Positions 1-11,725 of a stretch of DNA of 64,000 nucleotides are shown here, piece after piece. A program made the translations under genes and the position numbers. The DNA is from Tamarix chinensis (lineage: Eukaryota > Streptophyta > Magnoliopsida > Caryophyllales > Tamaricaceae): contig CM060175.1 of the NCBI GenBank assembly GCA_030549775.1, forward strand, positions 101,534,422 to 101,598,421, written 5' to 3'. Numbering within the stretch: the stretch's first letter is position 1; each line of letters begins with the position of its first letter. Below the pieces are notes generated by a model, which made no database searches, was not told the DNA's origin, and saw nothing but the letters and a program-made list of their open reading frames with translations.

Positions 1-451
1 AACAACCAAGAAGATAACAAAATGATTTGACATGTCCATGATGAAATCTAAGAAGAGATTATACTAATAAATAAAATATTCATAAATTACTCTTACATCA
101 TTGTAAGATGACATTCATAAAAAGGTAGATATTGGTGATATATTTACCTAAAATTTACAACTTATAATGGGTATAGATGAGGAAACTTTCTTGATTCATT
201 ATGGAGTGTCTTCCATAAATTATAGATGAGTTTGAATAGGTGGATAGATGTTGAATATTTCTGCTCAACCAAATATGATTTATATGGACATGAAGTCATG
301 AATTTGAAGATGTCATTCTAGTCTGCTATAAGTGTGTATTCATACACAAAATAAGCTAATTCAAAGCAAACTTAGTTGCACAATTCTTTACAAAAAATCC
401 ATTTTTATTATCTAATAGTTTTTTTTATCACTAAGGTTCTTAATGACAAGG
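1..451. other. Unassigned AT-rich DNA left of the Athila LTR
   Basis: No open frame, RNA gene or repeat that I recognise. It shares no visible similarity with the sequence left of the second LTR, which supports placing the LTR edge at 452. Confidence 0.5.
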
Positions 452-1303
452 TGATAGGGAAATCCGCAAGTGCATTGATTCGGTGTAGCTATCGGTCGAT
501 CACAAAAGAGAATAGGGGTTAATTATCAAAATAGAATGAAATTGTAAGATTAAATAACACAATAAAATAAAAAGCTAATCAAGTGGAATTCAAAATAATG
601 AAAAGCCAAAATTGGGTTTTTACCACAACTTTAGTACTCAATGATGAATTATTTTAGCTCTCGGTATTGGTTTAAACCAAAAAGGATGAATTAGCCTAAA
701 TTAATCTAAAGCCTATTTTAAGGTCTAAATATTGTGCCTAATTAAGCTCAATTACCTACTTTAGCAGAATTAAGGTTAAATTAAACCCATTAAGCTCCTT
801 ACTAATCCAATAGAATCCTTAAGGAATCTAACCTACTTTTGTGGTTCAAATATCCTACTTAATTTCTAGAGGTTCAGTATTAATTTTGACTGTTCGGTCT
901 TTTAATTACTTACTTATGATTGATAATATGGTGATCAAGTAAGTCGACAAAGTTAAATCACAAGAAATTAAGTTTAAAGATTCAAACTTTTCCCAAGAAC
1001 ATATACTAATTCATCATCAGTTACTAAAAAATTGGATTATCTCCTATACCTAGATAAAATAAAAAATCTACTCACACATAATTGGCAATAAAGAACACAT
1101 CAAATAAATATGCTATTCAATTATAGGAAAAAATTACTTAAATAGAATAAATAGATAGCTAATATTTTGATTAAAATGTTTAAGGTAGAGAGTTATAATC
1201 CAATCTTGCATAAGAAATCTTTCATTTTTCTTTAATGCTTGAGTTATAGATCTAGATACTAATTGGCAACTAAGAGAAATCTTCAATCAAAGTATACAAA
1301 ATC

Positions 1304-1349
<46 letters not shown>

Positions 1350-1805
1350 TCTTAAAAATATAGAAAGAAATAAATAAGTTTAGTAAATGTTGTAGCCGAA
1401 TCACATGTGTAGCACGTGTTGTCTTGCTTAATTCATGCTTTATTGAATAGTCTTTGGTATTATGGCTATAAATTTTTCATATGAAATCATATTGATGTGA
1501 TTCAAGTTTCTTCGGAAATATATTGAATAGACCTATAACTTTTTTCTTTTGAGTTTGTTTAGATTCGCATTGTATCATAGTTGAAATTTTAGTTCTTTAT
1601 ACAAATGCATCTATTATATTCTCAAACCATGCATTCTAAATCTTATTATGGCTCCAAAATCTTTTTTGACTTCTAACGATCATAAAATATTTTAAAAGAA
1701 TATTAAACAAAGTAGTATCCTTGATCTAAATATGAAATATACATCAAACACCTATAAATTATGCTTAAAACACACTAAGATAATGCATATTTTACATATT
1801 TATCA
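452..1805 (-). repeat. Athila-like LTR, left copy (3' LTR of the minus-strand element)
   Basis: On the minus strand it begins TGATAAATATG and ends CCTATCA, giving the TG...CA ends of an LTR. It aligns along its length with 7436-9079, diverged by many substitutions and small indels, so the insertion is old. A polypurine tract lies directly beside it at 1806-1819. It is shorter than the right copy mainly because that copy carries an insertion of roughly 215 bp. Confidence 0.8.
1304..1347. repeat. (AT)n microsatellite in the left Athila LTR
   Basis: An uninterrupted AT dinucleotide run. The right LTR has a shorter AT run at the same place (about 8335-8357), and a separate element is inserted there. 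Confidence 0.95.
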
Positions 1806-1819
1806 ACTCCCCCAAGCTT
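1806..1819 (-). other. Polypurine tract next to the 3' LTR
   Basis: The minus strand reads AAGCTTGGGGGAGT and abuts the LTR start TGATAAATATG. This is the expected position for the plus-strand primer in reverse transcription. A diverged copy of the same junction recurs at about 9080-9093. Confidence 0.7.
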
Positions 1820-1825
1820 ACACTT

Positions 1826-4001
1826 TTTGTTGTCATCAAGCAAATAATCAATAAGAACCATAGGTGGAGGTAAATCTAATGGATTATGGATCACCTCCTC
1901 ATCAATCTTATAATCAATATCCAACATATCACAAGATAAACATATTTCATCGGGACTTAACAAAGTAATTTCCATAGCTTTCAATAAAATCACACTTAAA
2001 ATTTTATTTACGATCACAAGTGCCACAAGTCAAGGATAACCTTTCCATCCAATCCTCAAGCCAAAGTAATAGAAATCAATCCATATAGTTAGATTCAATT
2101 TGGAAGTAGTAAAATTGAGACATTTAGATAGTTAAATTGGTAGGACTCACTTTAGGGCATGTAGACTGTCAATCTCTCATGTGTTTAAGGGTAGACTTAT
2201 GTCGCTCAAAATTCTTCCAAATGGATGTATTCAATCTATAGGTTTTCATTTGATCTCAATTTTACACCACTTTGAAGACTAATGCATGTGAAAAATCATA
2301 AGGTCTTTTATTTGGTTGTAACAGGGCTAGAGTCAAAAGGATATGATATATATTTAGGAATATAGCTAAAAGCCTATAACTAGTGGAGCAATAAATGTAA
2401 AACATAAGATCTCAAATCAAGATCAATAAAATCCACCTAAGCCCCTTCTTATATCCAATAACTTCTTCCAACTACTCCCTTTGGTATGTCATAATAAATT
2501 GTGTAACGCCCATAATTACATGCACCATAAAGATAATACTTGGTTTAAAATATTTCCTTTTCTTCTATCTATTTCTTCTCCCTTTTTTAATTTATATATT
2601 TATCTAGAGAGTAAAAAAGAAATAATGGTGAAACCAAAAACCACCTTTCATACCCCCAATATTACACCACATTACTCATATAGCCCATTGTATCGGAAAT
2701 TATACTCACCTAGCTTAGATATGGGTAAGGATTACATTCTAAATTAGAGGTTATATATGTGGGTTGAATCAACAAGAGTTAGGCTCATACACTCAAAAGA
2801 GATAATTAAAAGGAAAAATAGCATATGGTAGGTTATTTGGCCAATATGGACTACGACCAAAACTATATGTGCCTTAATCAATTTATATGCATTAAAAAGT
2901 TATATGTGGCCTCGAAGGATTCAATGCAATTCCTAGTCTCCTACACCATTGAAAAATATCATACAAGGAAAGAAAAATTCATGATTATATATTTAATGCA
3001 TCCAACTTTAGGCTTGAGCTCTCACTAGTTTTAAATGTCTACCAAATTTAATTCCTTTTTGTCTTAATATGATAAAGATTTTGATGCTAGCCACATAAAT
3101 GTTGACTCAAATAAGACTAAAAAACATTCAAGTCCGGTTCTCCCCTATTGTTAGCTTACAATCAAAATCCCTTGAGAATCAGTTGAAATGTGGGTTAAAA
3201 ATTTTTTCTAGTCCCAACTAATGAGCATCTATCTAGTTCAATGATCAATAAAGGCTAAAGATTCATATCATATTTAGGAGATCATTTCCCTATATTTTTT
3301 TCATTTTCTGTAAAGAGAAGAAGCAAAAAGAAAAAAATAAACAAAAACAATTAATCATAAACAATCATCAATGCATAATGAACCCTCACCCCCAAGCTTA
3401 AGATCTACATTGTCCCCAATGTAGTATGATATAAATGAGTGCATGGGTGTCTGGAACATATTAACTCACTAGTTAAAAGGAGGTGGATTGGGGCATCTTG
3501 GCGGAGCTGCAACAAATGAAAATACTGCATAAATGAAGGTATTAGAACTTAAATTTGTGCCTATTTGATTGCTTATACAAATAATAAATAAAATACAAAT
3601 AAAATAAAATAAGGAAGAAGATAAAAAAAAGGAAAAAGGACAAAAACTTGGGCTGCCTTCCAAAAAGTGCTTGTTTATGCTCATGAGCTCGACCTATATT
3701 ATTCCCAATTAGCTAAAGAAGGAGGATTGGAAAGGGTATAAATGAACCCTTTCTTACTTTGTTTCCCTACAATATAGAATTCTAATCATTGCCTATTCAC
3801 CTTGAAATATCCTTTTTTTTTCACTCCACACATCAACAACTCCACTAATAAAGACCTCATAAACTTTAAAAGGTCAGAACCATCTAAACTTGTGCTTACC
3901 TAAAAAAAAACTTCAAATGAGAGTTGGAAAATAGCTCCATATCTATTTTATTAAACTCTCTCCAAAGGATATTATTATCATGCAATCGTTTAGTCCTTTT
4001 T
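1826..4001. other. Non-coding 3' internal region of the Athila-like element
   Basis: Only short frames and no domain I recognise. The first 830 bases or so (to about 2655) are repeated at 9080-9915. A second C-rich stretch similar to the polypurine complement occurs near 3388-3400. Confidence 0.5.
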
Positions 4002-4680
4002 TTAAAAATAAATTAGGGCATTCTCATAAGAATCTAAACATAGCTCATCTAACTTATGAAGTTGAAGCTTTCTTCTCTTATCCACAATCTTCATATCAAA
4101 TTTGAGTAGCTTGATAGCCCAATATGCTTTGTGCTCTAGCTCAACTGGGAGATAACACGACTTGCCATATACCAACTCGAATGGTGTCATACCTATTGAT
4201 GTCTTGTAGATAGTTCAGTAGGCCCATAAAATATCTGGGAGTTTCACACACTAGCCCTTTATTGGATGATTAACTATTTTCTCCAAGATAATCTTAATTT
4301 CACAATTTGAAACCTCCAATTGGCCACTAATTAGAGGATGATATGGCATGGTAACCTTATGAGTGACCCCATAATTTCTCAAAAGAGACTTAAAATTTAT
4401 TTCTATGAAGTGTGAAATTCCATCACTGATTACAATCATTGACACCCCCAAACCTTGGAAAGATGATGTTTTTGAATAGTTTAACAACCACGTTAGCATC
4501 ATTGGTGGAGGATTCTATTGCTTCTACCCACTTGGAGATGTAATCCAACGCCCCTAAGATGAACTTGTTGTTACACAATGGTGGAACTAGTCCCATAAAA
4601 TCTATACCCCACACATCAAAAACACTAATTTCTAATATGGAGTCTAAAGGTATCTCGTGTTGCTTTGAAATGTTCCTGGT
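4002..4680 (-). pseudogene. Athila-type integrase remnant
   Basis: Three overlapping or adjacent minus-strand pieces read as one integrase split by frameshifts. The piece at 4614-4423 has the catalytic-core start (WGIDFMG, then DYISKWVEA). The piece at 4502-4251 has the next core block (VISDGISHF, then [12 protein letters not shown] and [12 protein letters not shown]), which includes the second Asp and the Glu region of the DDE core. The piece at 4190-4002 has the downstream block (MTPFELVYGKSC, LPVELEHKAYWA). The order is colinear with Athila pol. It would insert element DNA into the chromosome if intact, but here it is broken. Confidence 0.85.
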
Positions 4681-5149
4681 CCTCTAAAAACTATCACAAG
4701 ATATCATAAACTATCTTGCATATCAAAAAACACTTGACTAATAGAAACCTAATTGTAGAACTTTTGCAGTTGCCTTTGAAGTGCTTGCATATCCCCCATA
4801 AGAAGATGAATGACAATGATGGAGAATACTTATAACCTCATCTCCGAGAACACACCTTCTGAACATCTCATTAACACACTATTTGTATACAAAAAGTTCA
4901 TCCCAAAAATAATACTTCAAGTTTGCAAAGAACTTCTTCTTCTTTAGATAGCTCAAATTTGGGGGCAAGACTCCACACAATATATAGTTGAAAAAGTCTG
5001 TATACCATGGTGCATCCAATCTTTCTATGCCTAACAACTAATCATATATGAAGGATTAATCAATTGGTAGTTCATCCTCCTCCCTTCACCACTACATTTT
5101 CTATCTTTTTCTAATCCTTTATCTCTACCTCAAATTCTTATAGTAGTAG

Positions 5150-6330
5150 TATCCTTCAAATCAACCTAGGATTAGCTTCTTGCTTGCTCAAAAGATATTT
5201 GATAGTAGAGTGGTATGTATAAACGATGACTTTAGACCCCATTAATTAAGACTAAAACTTGTAAAAGGTGAAAATAATTGTTAATAGCTCCTTCACATAG
5301 GCCTCATCAAGAGTAAAACTAGCATGATAAATTTCATGAACTATCTTCTTTTTTCTTTGGCCCAACACAACACCAACTGCATAATCACTTACATCAATCA
5401 TAAGTTTAAATGGAAGATTCTGGTCTAACGGTTACATAATAGGAGTTGTTATCAGTGCTTCCTTCAACCTATGAAAAGCATTGAGACATTCATAAGTGAA
5501 ATTAAAGGGAATATCTTTAAGGAGTTTAGTTAAGGGTTTTTTTTTAATTTTTGAAAAGTCTTTAATGAAACACCAATAGAAACCGATGTGTCCCAAAAAA
5601 CTTCTTACTCCCCTAACCGACCTTAATGGAGGCAATTTTCAATGACTCCCACTTTTTCTCAATTAACCTCAATGCCACACTCGAACACCTTATGTCCTAA
5701 AACTATTCCATCTCTTATCATAAAGTATCATTTCTCCCACATTAGGACTAAATTAATCTCTTCTCAATGCTAAAAAACTTGAGATAAGTTAGCTAAATAA
5801 CCATCAAAAGTAGTGGTATACACAGAGAAGTCATCCATAAACGTGTCTATAATGTCCCCTATAAAATTAGAGAAGACAACCATCATACGTTGTTGAAAAA
5901 TGGAAGCGGCATTACAAAAACTAAAAGGTAGGTGCCTATAAGCCAAGGTATCATAGGTACATGTATAAGTGGTCATTTCTTGGTCACTATGATGCTTAGA
6001 AATTTAGAAGAATCATGAATATCCAGCCAAAAAAAAACAAAACAAAAAAAGATTGCCCTAGCTAACCTTTCCAACATTCGATCTACAAGGAAAGGAAAAA
6101 ATGATCTTTCTGGTTATCTTATTCAACTTTCTATAGTTAATGCACCTTCTTTAACCCATAACTATCCTAGTAGGAATAAGTTCATTATTCTCGTTCTTAA
6201 CTATGGTTACACTTTTTTTTTGGAACCACGTGGACTGAGCAAACTCATTCACTATCTGAAACAGGATAAATTACCCCAACATCTAGTAGCTTAAGCACAT
6301 CTTTTTTAACCACTTCCTTCATGTTATTAT
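5150..6330 (-). pseudogene. Athila-type reverse transcriptase and RNase H remnant
   Basis: Minus-strand fragments in several frames. At about 6235-5980 a conserved RT stretch (VKNENNELIPTR) is followed by stops. At 5976-5770 the palm holds the active-site motif as FMDD, the variant usual in Athila. At 5635-5432 lies the RT thumb/connection (VRGVRSFLGHIGFYW, FIKDFSKI). At about 5412-5230 lies the start of RNase H (DVSDYAVGVVLGQRK). In-frame stops and shifts separate the pieces, so no functional polymerase can be made. Confidence 0.85.
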
Positions 6331-6970
6331 TTAATCTACATTGGTGCTCTAAAGAGGGTTTATGATTGTCTTTTATGAGAAGTCTGTTCATACAAATCAA
6401 TGGGTTGATTCCTTTAATGTTATCCATGGTGTATCCTATGACCTTTCTATGCTTCATAAGTGTTCTAAGCAACTTATCAGTTTCATTTGCATTCAAATAT
6501 GCATTCACAATCACAGAATAAGTAGAGTTAGGGCCAAGAAATTCATTCCTTAAAGGAGATGGGAGGGGTTTTACTTCGACCTTTGGTATTTTATCCTCTT
6601 CACAAGTAGAACTGTTTGGCTCGAACTTTAGAATTTCCACCTTTACATTTTGAAGTGGAGCAGTTGAGGTTGATTCCAAAGATTGAGCACATGTATCTAC
6701 ATCTAGGTCTTCATCATTTATCCAACTATAACTTATTAAACACTTATCAAGTGGATCAACTGAGTAGCAGTTTGTGAATTGCTCGTGTGTACACTTGTCA
6801 ATCACGTTAACCCTGTAACAAGCTTTATCAGTTAGAGGGAGTTTCATAACTTTACTTAAATCAAATTCTACCTTCTCCCCTCCTATATTTAGGGGGAGCC
6901 TTCCATTTTTAACATTGATTATAGAACCTACACCTTGTCTTTTAAAGAGAATGGAAATAGTTTGAGTCAA
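6245..6970 (-). pseudogene. Athila-type pol N-terminal part (protease-RT linker and RT start)
   Basis: This is the longest open stretch of the element, 241 residues. The C-terminal third matches the known Athila boundary between protease and RT: LGPNSTYSVIV, then DNIKGINPLICM, HKPSLEHQCRLN and KEVVKKDVLKLLDVGVIYP. The N-terminal part resembles the region after the aspartic protease. I cannot see the protease DTG motif, so the protease itself is probably lost or lies in a damaged frame to the right. It is colinear with the RT fragments on the left. Confidence 0.8.
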
Positions 6971-7411
6971 ATAACATCATTGGTCACTCTATTAAGCTTC
7001 AAGGTGTCACAATACTGTAAGAAAATCAATAGGTGAAGGTTTAGGTCTTAAGTAGGAACTCCTCCAAACTGATTATACTGAACAATCGAGAGTAGTGATG
7101 GTTTTAACTCAAAGTTATTATCTTCAATAGTATCCCTTGTAATGCTCGAGGGTGTGCCTTAACCATTTATGAAAGTAAAATCCTTAAGAAGTTAATTCTT
7201 ATCACTCAATGTATCTTGTTCTATTATCCTTTTCTCCCTTATATACCTTCTTATGTCTGTAATAGTTAAAAATAGTTCAGGATCGTTCTTGTCATATACC
7301 TCTGGTTGATGCCCTAGCATGAAAAAAAGTCAATATCAAAGAAAATAAAAATAAAAAGAATAAAAAGTCAAGCCAACCTAATCATGCAAACAATCAATAA
7401 TAACACTACAG

Positions 7412-7430
7412 TCCCTCGCACCAATGCCAA
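7412..7430 (-). other. Primer binding site, tRNA-Asp-like
   Basis: The minus strand begins TTGGCATTGGTGCGAGGGA, 5 bases inside the 5' LTR. From memory, Athila elements use a tRNA-Asp primer (TTGGCGCCGTTGCCGGGGA type), and about 13 of 19 positions agree. The match is degenerate, in keeping with the age of the element. Confidence 0.55.
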
Positions 7431-8357
7431 TAAATTGATAGGAAAATTCGCAAGCACACAGATTTGGTATAGCTATTAAGGTTAATCCCACAAGGACTAG
7501 AGGTTAATTACCAAAATTTATATTTTTGACTATTTAAACCAATGAGTAAGGTAAAAGATAATAAAATTATAAGATTAAATAATAATAATAATAAAAGAAA
7601 TAGTTAATCCAATGGAATTTAATATAATGAAGGGCCAGGATTGGGTTTTCACCACAGCTTCAATACTTAATGATGAATTATTTCAACTCTCGATGTTGTT
7701 CTAAACTAAAACGGGTGAATTAGCCTAAATTGATATAAAGCCCATGTCAAATTCTAAAGATCGTTTCTAATTAAGCTCAATTACCTACTTTCATGAAATT
7801 AATATTGAATTAAACCCAATAAGCTTCTTACTAATCCAATAGAATCCCTAAAAAATCTTGCCTACTTAAGTGGTTTGAATTCCCTGCTTAATTTCTAGAG
7901 GCCTAATATTTATTTTCACATTTTGGTCCTTCAACTAATTACATATGATTGTTAATTCAGTGATCAATCAACTTAAAAAAGTTCAATCACAAGAAATTAA
8001 GTTTAAAGATTCAAACTTTTACTAAGAACATACACTAATTCATCATCAATTACCAAAAAGTTGGGTTTTTTCCTAATTTTGGACAAAAAATCTACTCACA
8101 CATAATTGGGAATAAAGAACACGTCAAATAAATATGCAAATCAATTATAGGAAGAAATTAATTAAAGAGCAGAAATAAAGGACCAATATTTTGAATAAAA
8201 TATTCAAGTACACAGTTATAATCCAAGCTTATATAAGAAATCCTTCAATTTCCTTCAATACTTGAGTTCTAGATCTCCATACTAATTGGTGGCTAAGATA
8301 AAGCTCCAATCAAACTCTCCAAAACCCTAAGCTAATATATATATATATATATATATG

Positions 8358-8565
8358 GATTTAGAATCTTGTACAAACTATTAATTAAAATACAAACGTA
8401 GGAACCCTTAATAATCATTAGATCTAGAAGATTTAAGGGCTGAGATTAAAATAAATTTAGATTAGGTATGTACTAAATCTTGACCATTGATCAAATACTA
8501 ATATAATGGTTATAATTAATTCCTATACATGTATCTTAGAAATGGTGTGTATGGGACCTTCACCC

Positions 8566-8572
<7 letters not shown>
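8358..8572. mobile_element. Probable small MITE inserted in the right Athila LTR
   Basis: This segment is absent from the otherwise alignable left LTR (AT run at 1304-1347 followed directly by the GTCTTAAAAATAT context). It lies between AT-rich simple repeats, which hides the exact edges and any target-site duplication. Inside are related phrases on opposite strands (an AGATTTAAGGGCTGAGATT type and a GGTCAAGATTTAG type), as seen in many plant non-autonomous DNA transposons. The family is not determined. Confidence 0.4.
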
Positions 8573-8598
<26 letters not shown>

Positions 8599-8600
8599 AT
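8573..8600. repeat. (TATG)n microsatellite
   Basis: A run of TATG repeats beside the insertion in the right LTR. Confidence 0.9.
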
Positions 8601-9079
8601 AAGTCTTAAAAATATGGGAAAAAAAAAGAAGTTTTGTAAATTTTATAACTGAACCAAGTGTGTGGCATGTATTGTCTTACTTAATTCATGCTTGTTTGAA
8701 AGGTCTTTGATATTATGGCTGTAACTTTTTCATCTGAACTTAGATTGATGTGATCCAAGTTATCTTTAAAAGATATTGAAGTTACCTACAACTTTTGTCC
8801 ATTGAATGTTTTCATATTCATATTGTATTATGGTTGAAATTTTATTTCTTTATACATATACATCCATTGTGTTCTTAAACCATGCATTCTAAATCTTGTT
8901 GTGGCTCAAAACTCTTGTTTGAATTATAATGATAATCAAATATTTCAATCTTCATCCAATACCTACACAAAATAATATAAACCAAAGTAGTATCTTCAAT
9001 CTAAACACGAACTTTGCATGAAACACCCATAAATTATGCTTAAAACACACTAATATAAGACATATTTTACGTGTTTATA

Positions 9080-9915
9080 ACTTCCCCAAGCTTAAAATTT
9101 TGCTTTTCCTCAAGCAAATAATCAATAAGAATCATAGGATAAGGTAAATCTAATGGATTAAGGATCACCCGCTCATCAATCCTATAATTAATATCTAACA
9201 TATCGCATGATAAACGATTTCATCGGGACTTAACAAAGTAATTTCCATAGCTTTAAGTAAAATCACATTTAAAAATTTATCTGCAATCACAAGTGTTACA
9301 ATTCAAGGATAACCATTCCATTTAGTCCTCAATTCAAAGTAATAGAAAGAAATCCATGTAACTAACTTTAATTTAAAAGTAGTAAAATTGAGACATTATG
9401 GTAGTTAAATTGGTAGACCTCGCTTTAGGGCATATGGACTCTCAATATCTCATGTGTTTGAGGGTAGAATTATGTCACTCAAAATTCTTCCAAATGGATA
9501 TATTCAATCCATAGGCTTGCATCTCATCTCAATTCTCCACCACTTTGAAAACTAATACATGCAAAAAATCTTGAGTTCTTTTATTTTGTTGTAATGGGGC
9601 TAGGGTCAAAAGGGTTGGATAAATATTTTGGAATGTAGCTAAAAGCCTATAACTAGTGGAGCGATAAATGCAAAACACAATATATCAAAGAAAAATCAAT
9701 AACATCCATACAAGCTCCATCTTTTATCAAAGAAATTCTTCAAACTACTCCCTTCGTTACGTCATAATAAATTGTTTTGACCACCCACAATTACATGCAC
9801 CATCAAAGATAATACTTGATTTGAAATATTTATTCTTCTTCTCTCTCTTTCTTATCCCTTTATTTATTTATTTATTTAGAGAGTAAAAAGAAAGAATGAA
9901 AAAACCAAACACCAT
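9080..9915 (-). repeat. Second copy of the Athila 3' internal region, beyond the right LTR
   Basis: This aligns with 1806-2655, starting at the polypurine junction and ending near a shared GAGAGTAAAAA phrase at about 9880-9895. Sequence inside the element therefore recurs outside the right LTR, giving an LTR-internal-LTR-internal arrangement. Unequal recombination between tandem or adjacent copies would produce it. The right edge is approximate. Confidence 0.7.
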
Positions 9916-10705
9916 CCTCTTTTGTACTATTAAATCCATTGATTTGTAACCGTCAAAGAAATTATGGTGGACACTACTAAATATAGGAAATTGGTTGTAA
10001 AAAAAGGATATAGGAATCAATTAGAGGGATAATAATACTTATTCTACTATATCTCATCTTATTTTTCCTTTTATCCTACTTCAATTTCTCAAACTTCTTT
10101 ACACGCTTATATTTTTTTCAGACAATTGTTAAAATTATGTAATTATATTATTAATACAAAAAAAGAGTATCATGACTGAGTACAAGTTATGTTTGGTATG
10201 GCTGATGAGTTTACTTATGATATAAGTAAAATGGACCCTAAGGTTGTAAAAGTTATAATTGAAAATGAATAAGGCATGCTTGTAAGTAACTAATCATAAG
10301 GTCTATCCTCTTTTACAAAGGTGTTGGGGTAGAAATTTATGGGGTTGTTATATTGTTTAGAATTAAAAGTAGAATGTATTTTAACATTAATTAAAATTAT
10401 AATAGAAATTAAACTTGTGACCTACATTTTACTATTAATTTATTGTTCTAGCAACTAAGGACACGTTTTCCTCAACTTTTTTACTGATATAATTTTTATT
10501 TTCTAACAAGGGGTCTTCTTTATAAATTTTATAAATTTTTATTATGAACGTGTTTAACGAGTATGATGAATGCAACGTAATTTTTGAAATTTTATAGTTA
10601 TTATTTATAGACATTGATATTATTATTTTTAATTATATAACTCTTAGTATGCGTACGTGTTTAGCAACTATTTAAATTTATAAGTGTAAGTTCATGATAT
10701 ATAAC
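9916..10705. other. AT-rich DNA without recognised features
   Basis: No long frame or recognised repeat. The last five bases (ATAAC, 10701-10705) are the left target-site duplication of unit Z. Confidence 0.5.
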
Positions 10706-11160
10706 TCTAACACCCCAAAAATTATCGCTAAAAAAAGTTATTTTTAGCAGAATTATAATAAAAAATAGTTGGGTGTTAGCATTATAATTAACATAAGTCT
10801 AGCTTATCATACCATCCTTAAATTAATCATAAAAAAATAATTAGAACATAAAACATAACAAATAGAAAATAAGAGAAACTTCATAAACTTAAATATGAGT
10901 TTGGAGATTAATTCCAAGTATAATATCAAATACATCAAAAAGGATACTATAGAGCTAAGAGTCTAAGAAAGGATTCGAGTAAAAGCTAATATCTTGATAA
11001 CATGACTCTATATTCAAACCCCAATACATAAGATCACTTCTCCTCACATAGAGCATCATAAGAAGCAAAATCATCCAATAGATCATCATCAACCTACATA
11101 AAGACATATGGGTCATATGTTTATGAGAATAAGTAGTACCCATAAAAAGGAGGATCAATA

Positions 11161-11178
11161 CACTATATACTGAGTAAG
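11161..11178. repeat. Degenerate copy of the CAGTAC palindrome module in Z
   Basis: A TATACTGAGTAAGG stretch at the expected place between the 3' terminus and the palindrome array, in minus orientation. The second arm is lost. Confidence 0.4.
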
Positions 11179-11339
11179 GGAATAATACTGTTGAGAAGGA
11201 TACAAAGAGTTACATAAGTTCACTTTAAGGAATAAGCATACATGTATGATATATAAATCAATGTAAGGTAAACACTGATTTCAGATCTCGTTATTAAATA
11301 TAACATATTTCATTATTTTATTTACATTAAATTTGGAGA

Positions 11340-11725
11340 CCAACTATTCTTAATTTAGTGGAACATACTGAAGTACCTCTAAGGAAAAACACATCTGAAC
11401 TACTATTATTATCTGGTGAAATAGACCAAACATATACTAGGGTAATATCCTCCTAACCACTACTATTAAATAGAAGGAAATGTATGAATCATCTCTTAGG
11501 GAAGAACACGCTTGAGCCACTATTATCGTTTAGTGGAACAGACACAGCCCGTAAGTCCTTACTCATGTAATCTTTCACTTTAACTTATTAATTTCTTATC
11601 CATTAGTTTATTATCTAAAATCATATTCTCATTCATGTTAATTTTATGGACCTATTATTCTTAATCCAATGGAACAAACTGATGGACTCTCATGAAAAAA
11701 ACACACCTAAGCCACTATTATTATG
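11340..11725 (-). repeat. Degenerate palindrome array of unit Z
   Basis: At least five units of the form CCACTATTAT-n-GTGGAAC recur at roughly 55-70 bp spacing (for example near 11345, 11397, 11515, 11650 and 11707). They are weaker versions of the arrays in A, B, C, D and F. Confidence 0.6.

Larger units (their letters stand above)
1806..7435 (-). mobile_element. Internal region of a decayed Athila-like (Ty3/gypsy) retrotransposon
   Basis: Bounded on the minus strand by a primer-binding-site-like sequence on the right and a polypurine tract on the left. It holds a pol pseudogene at about 4000-6970 in the order protease linker, reverse transcriptase, RNase H, integrase. Less than 0.5 kb remains between pol and the 5' LTR, so most or all of gag is deleted. 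The 2.2 kb between integrase and the 3' LTR (1826-4001) has no long frame; Athila elements often carry a long or env-like segment there. Many stops and frameshifts make it non-autonomous. Confidence 0.8.
7436..9079 (-). repeat. Athila-like LTR, right copy (5' LTR of the minus-strand element)
   Basis: Aligns with 452-1805 from the CCTATCA end to the TATAAAC... end. The outer end has lost a base relative to the left copy at the TG terminus. It carries an extra segment of roughly 215 bp (8358-8572) within the AT-rich microsatellite and a TATG run just after it. Confidence 0.8.
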
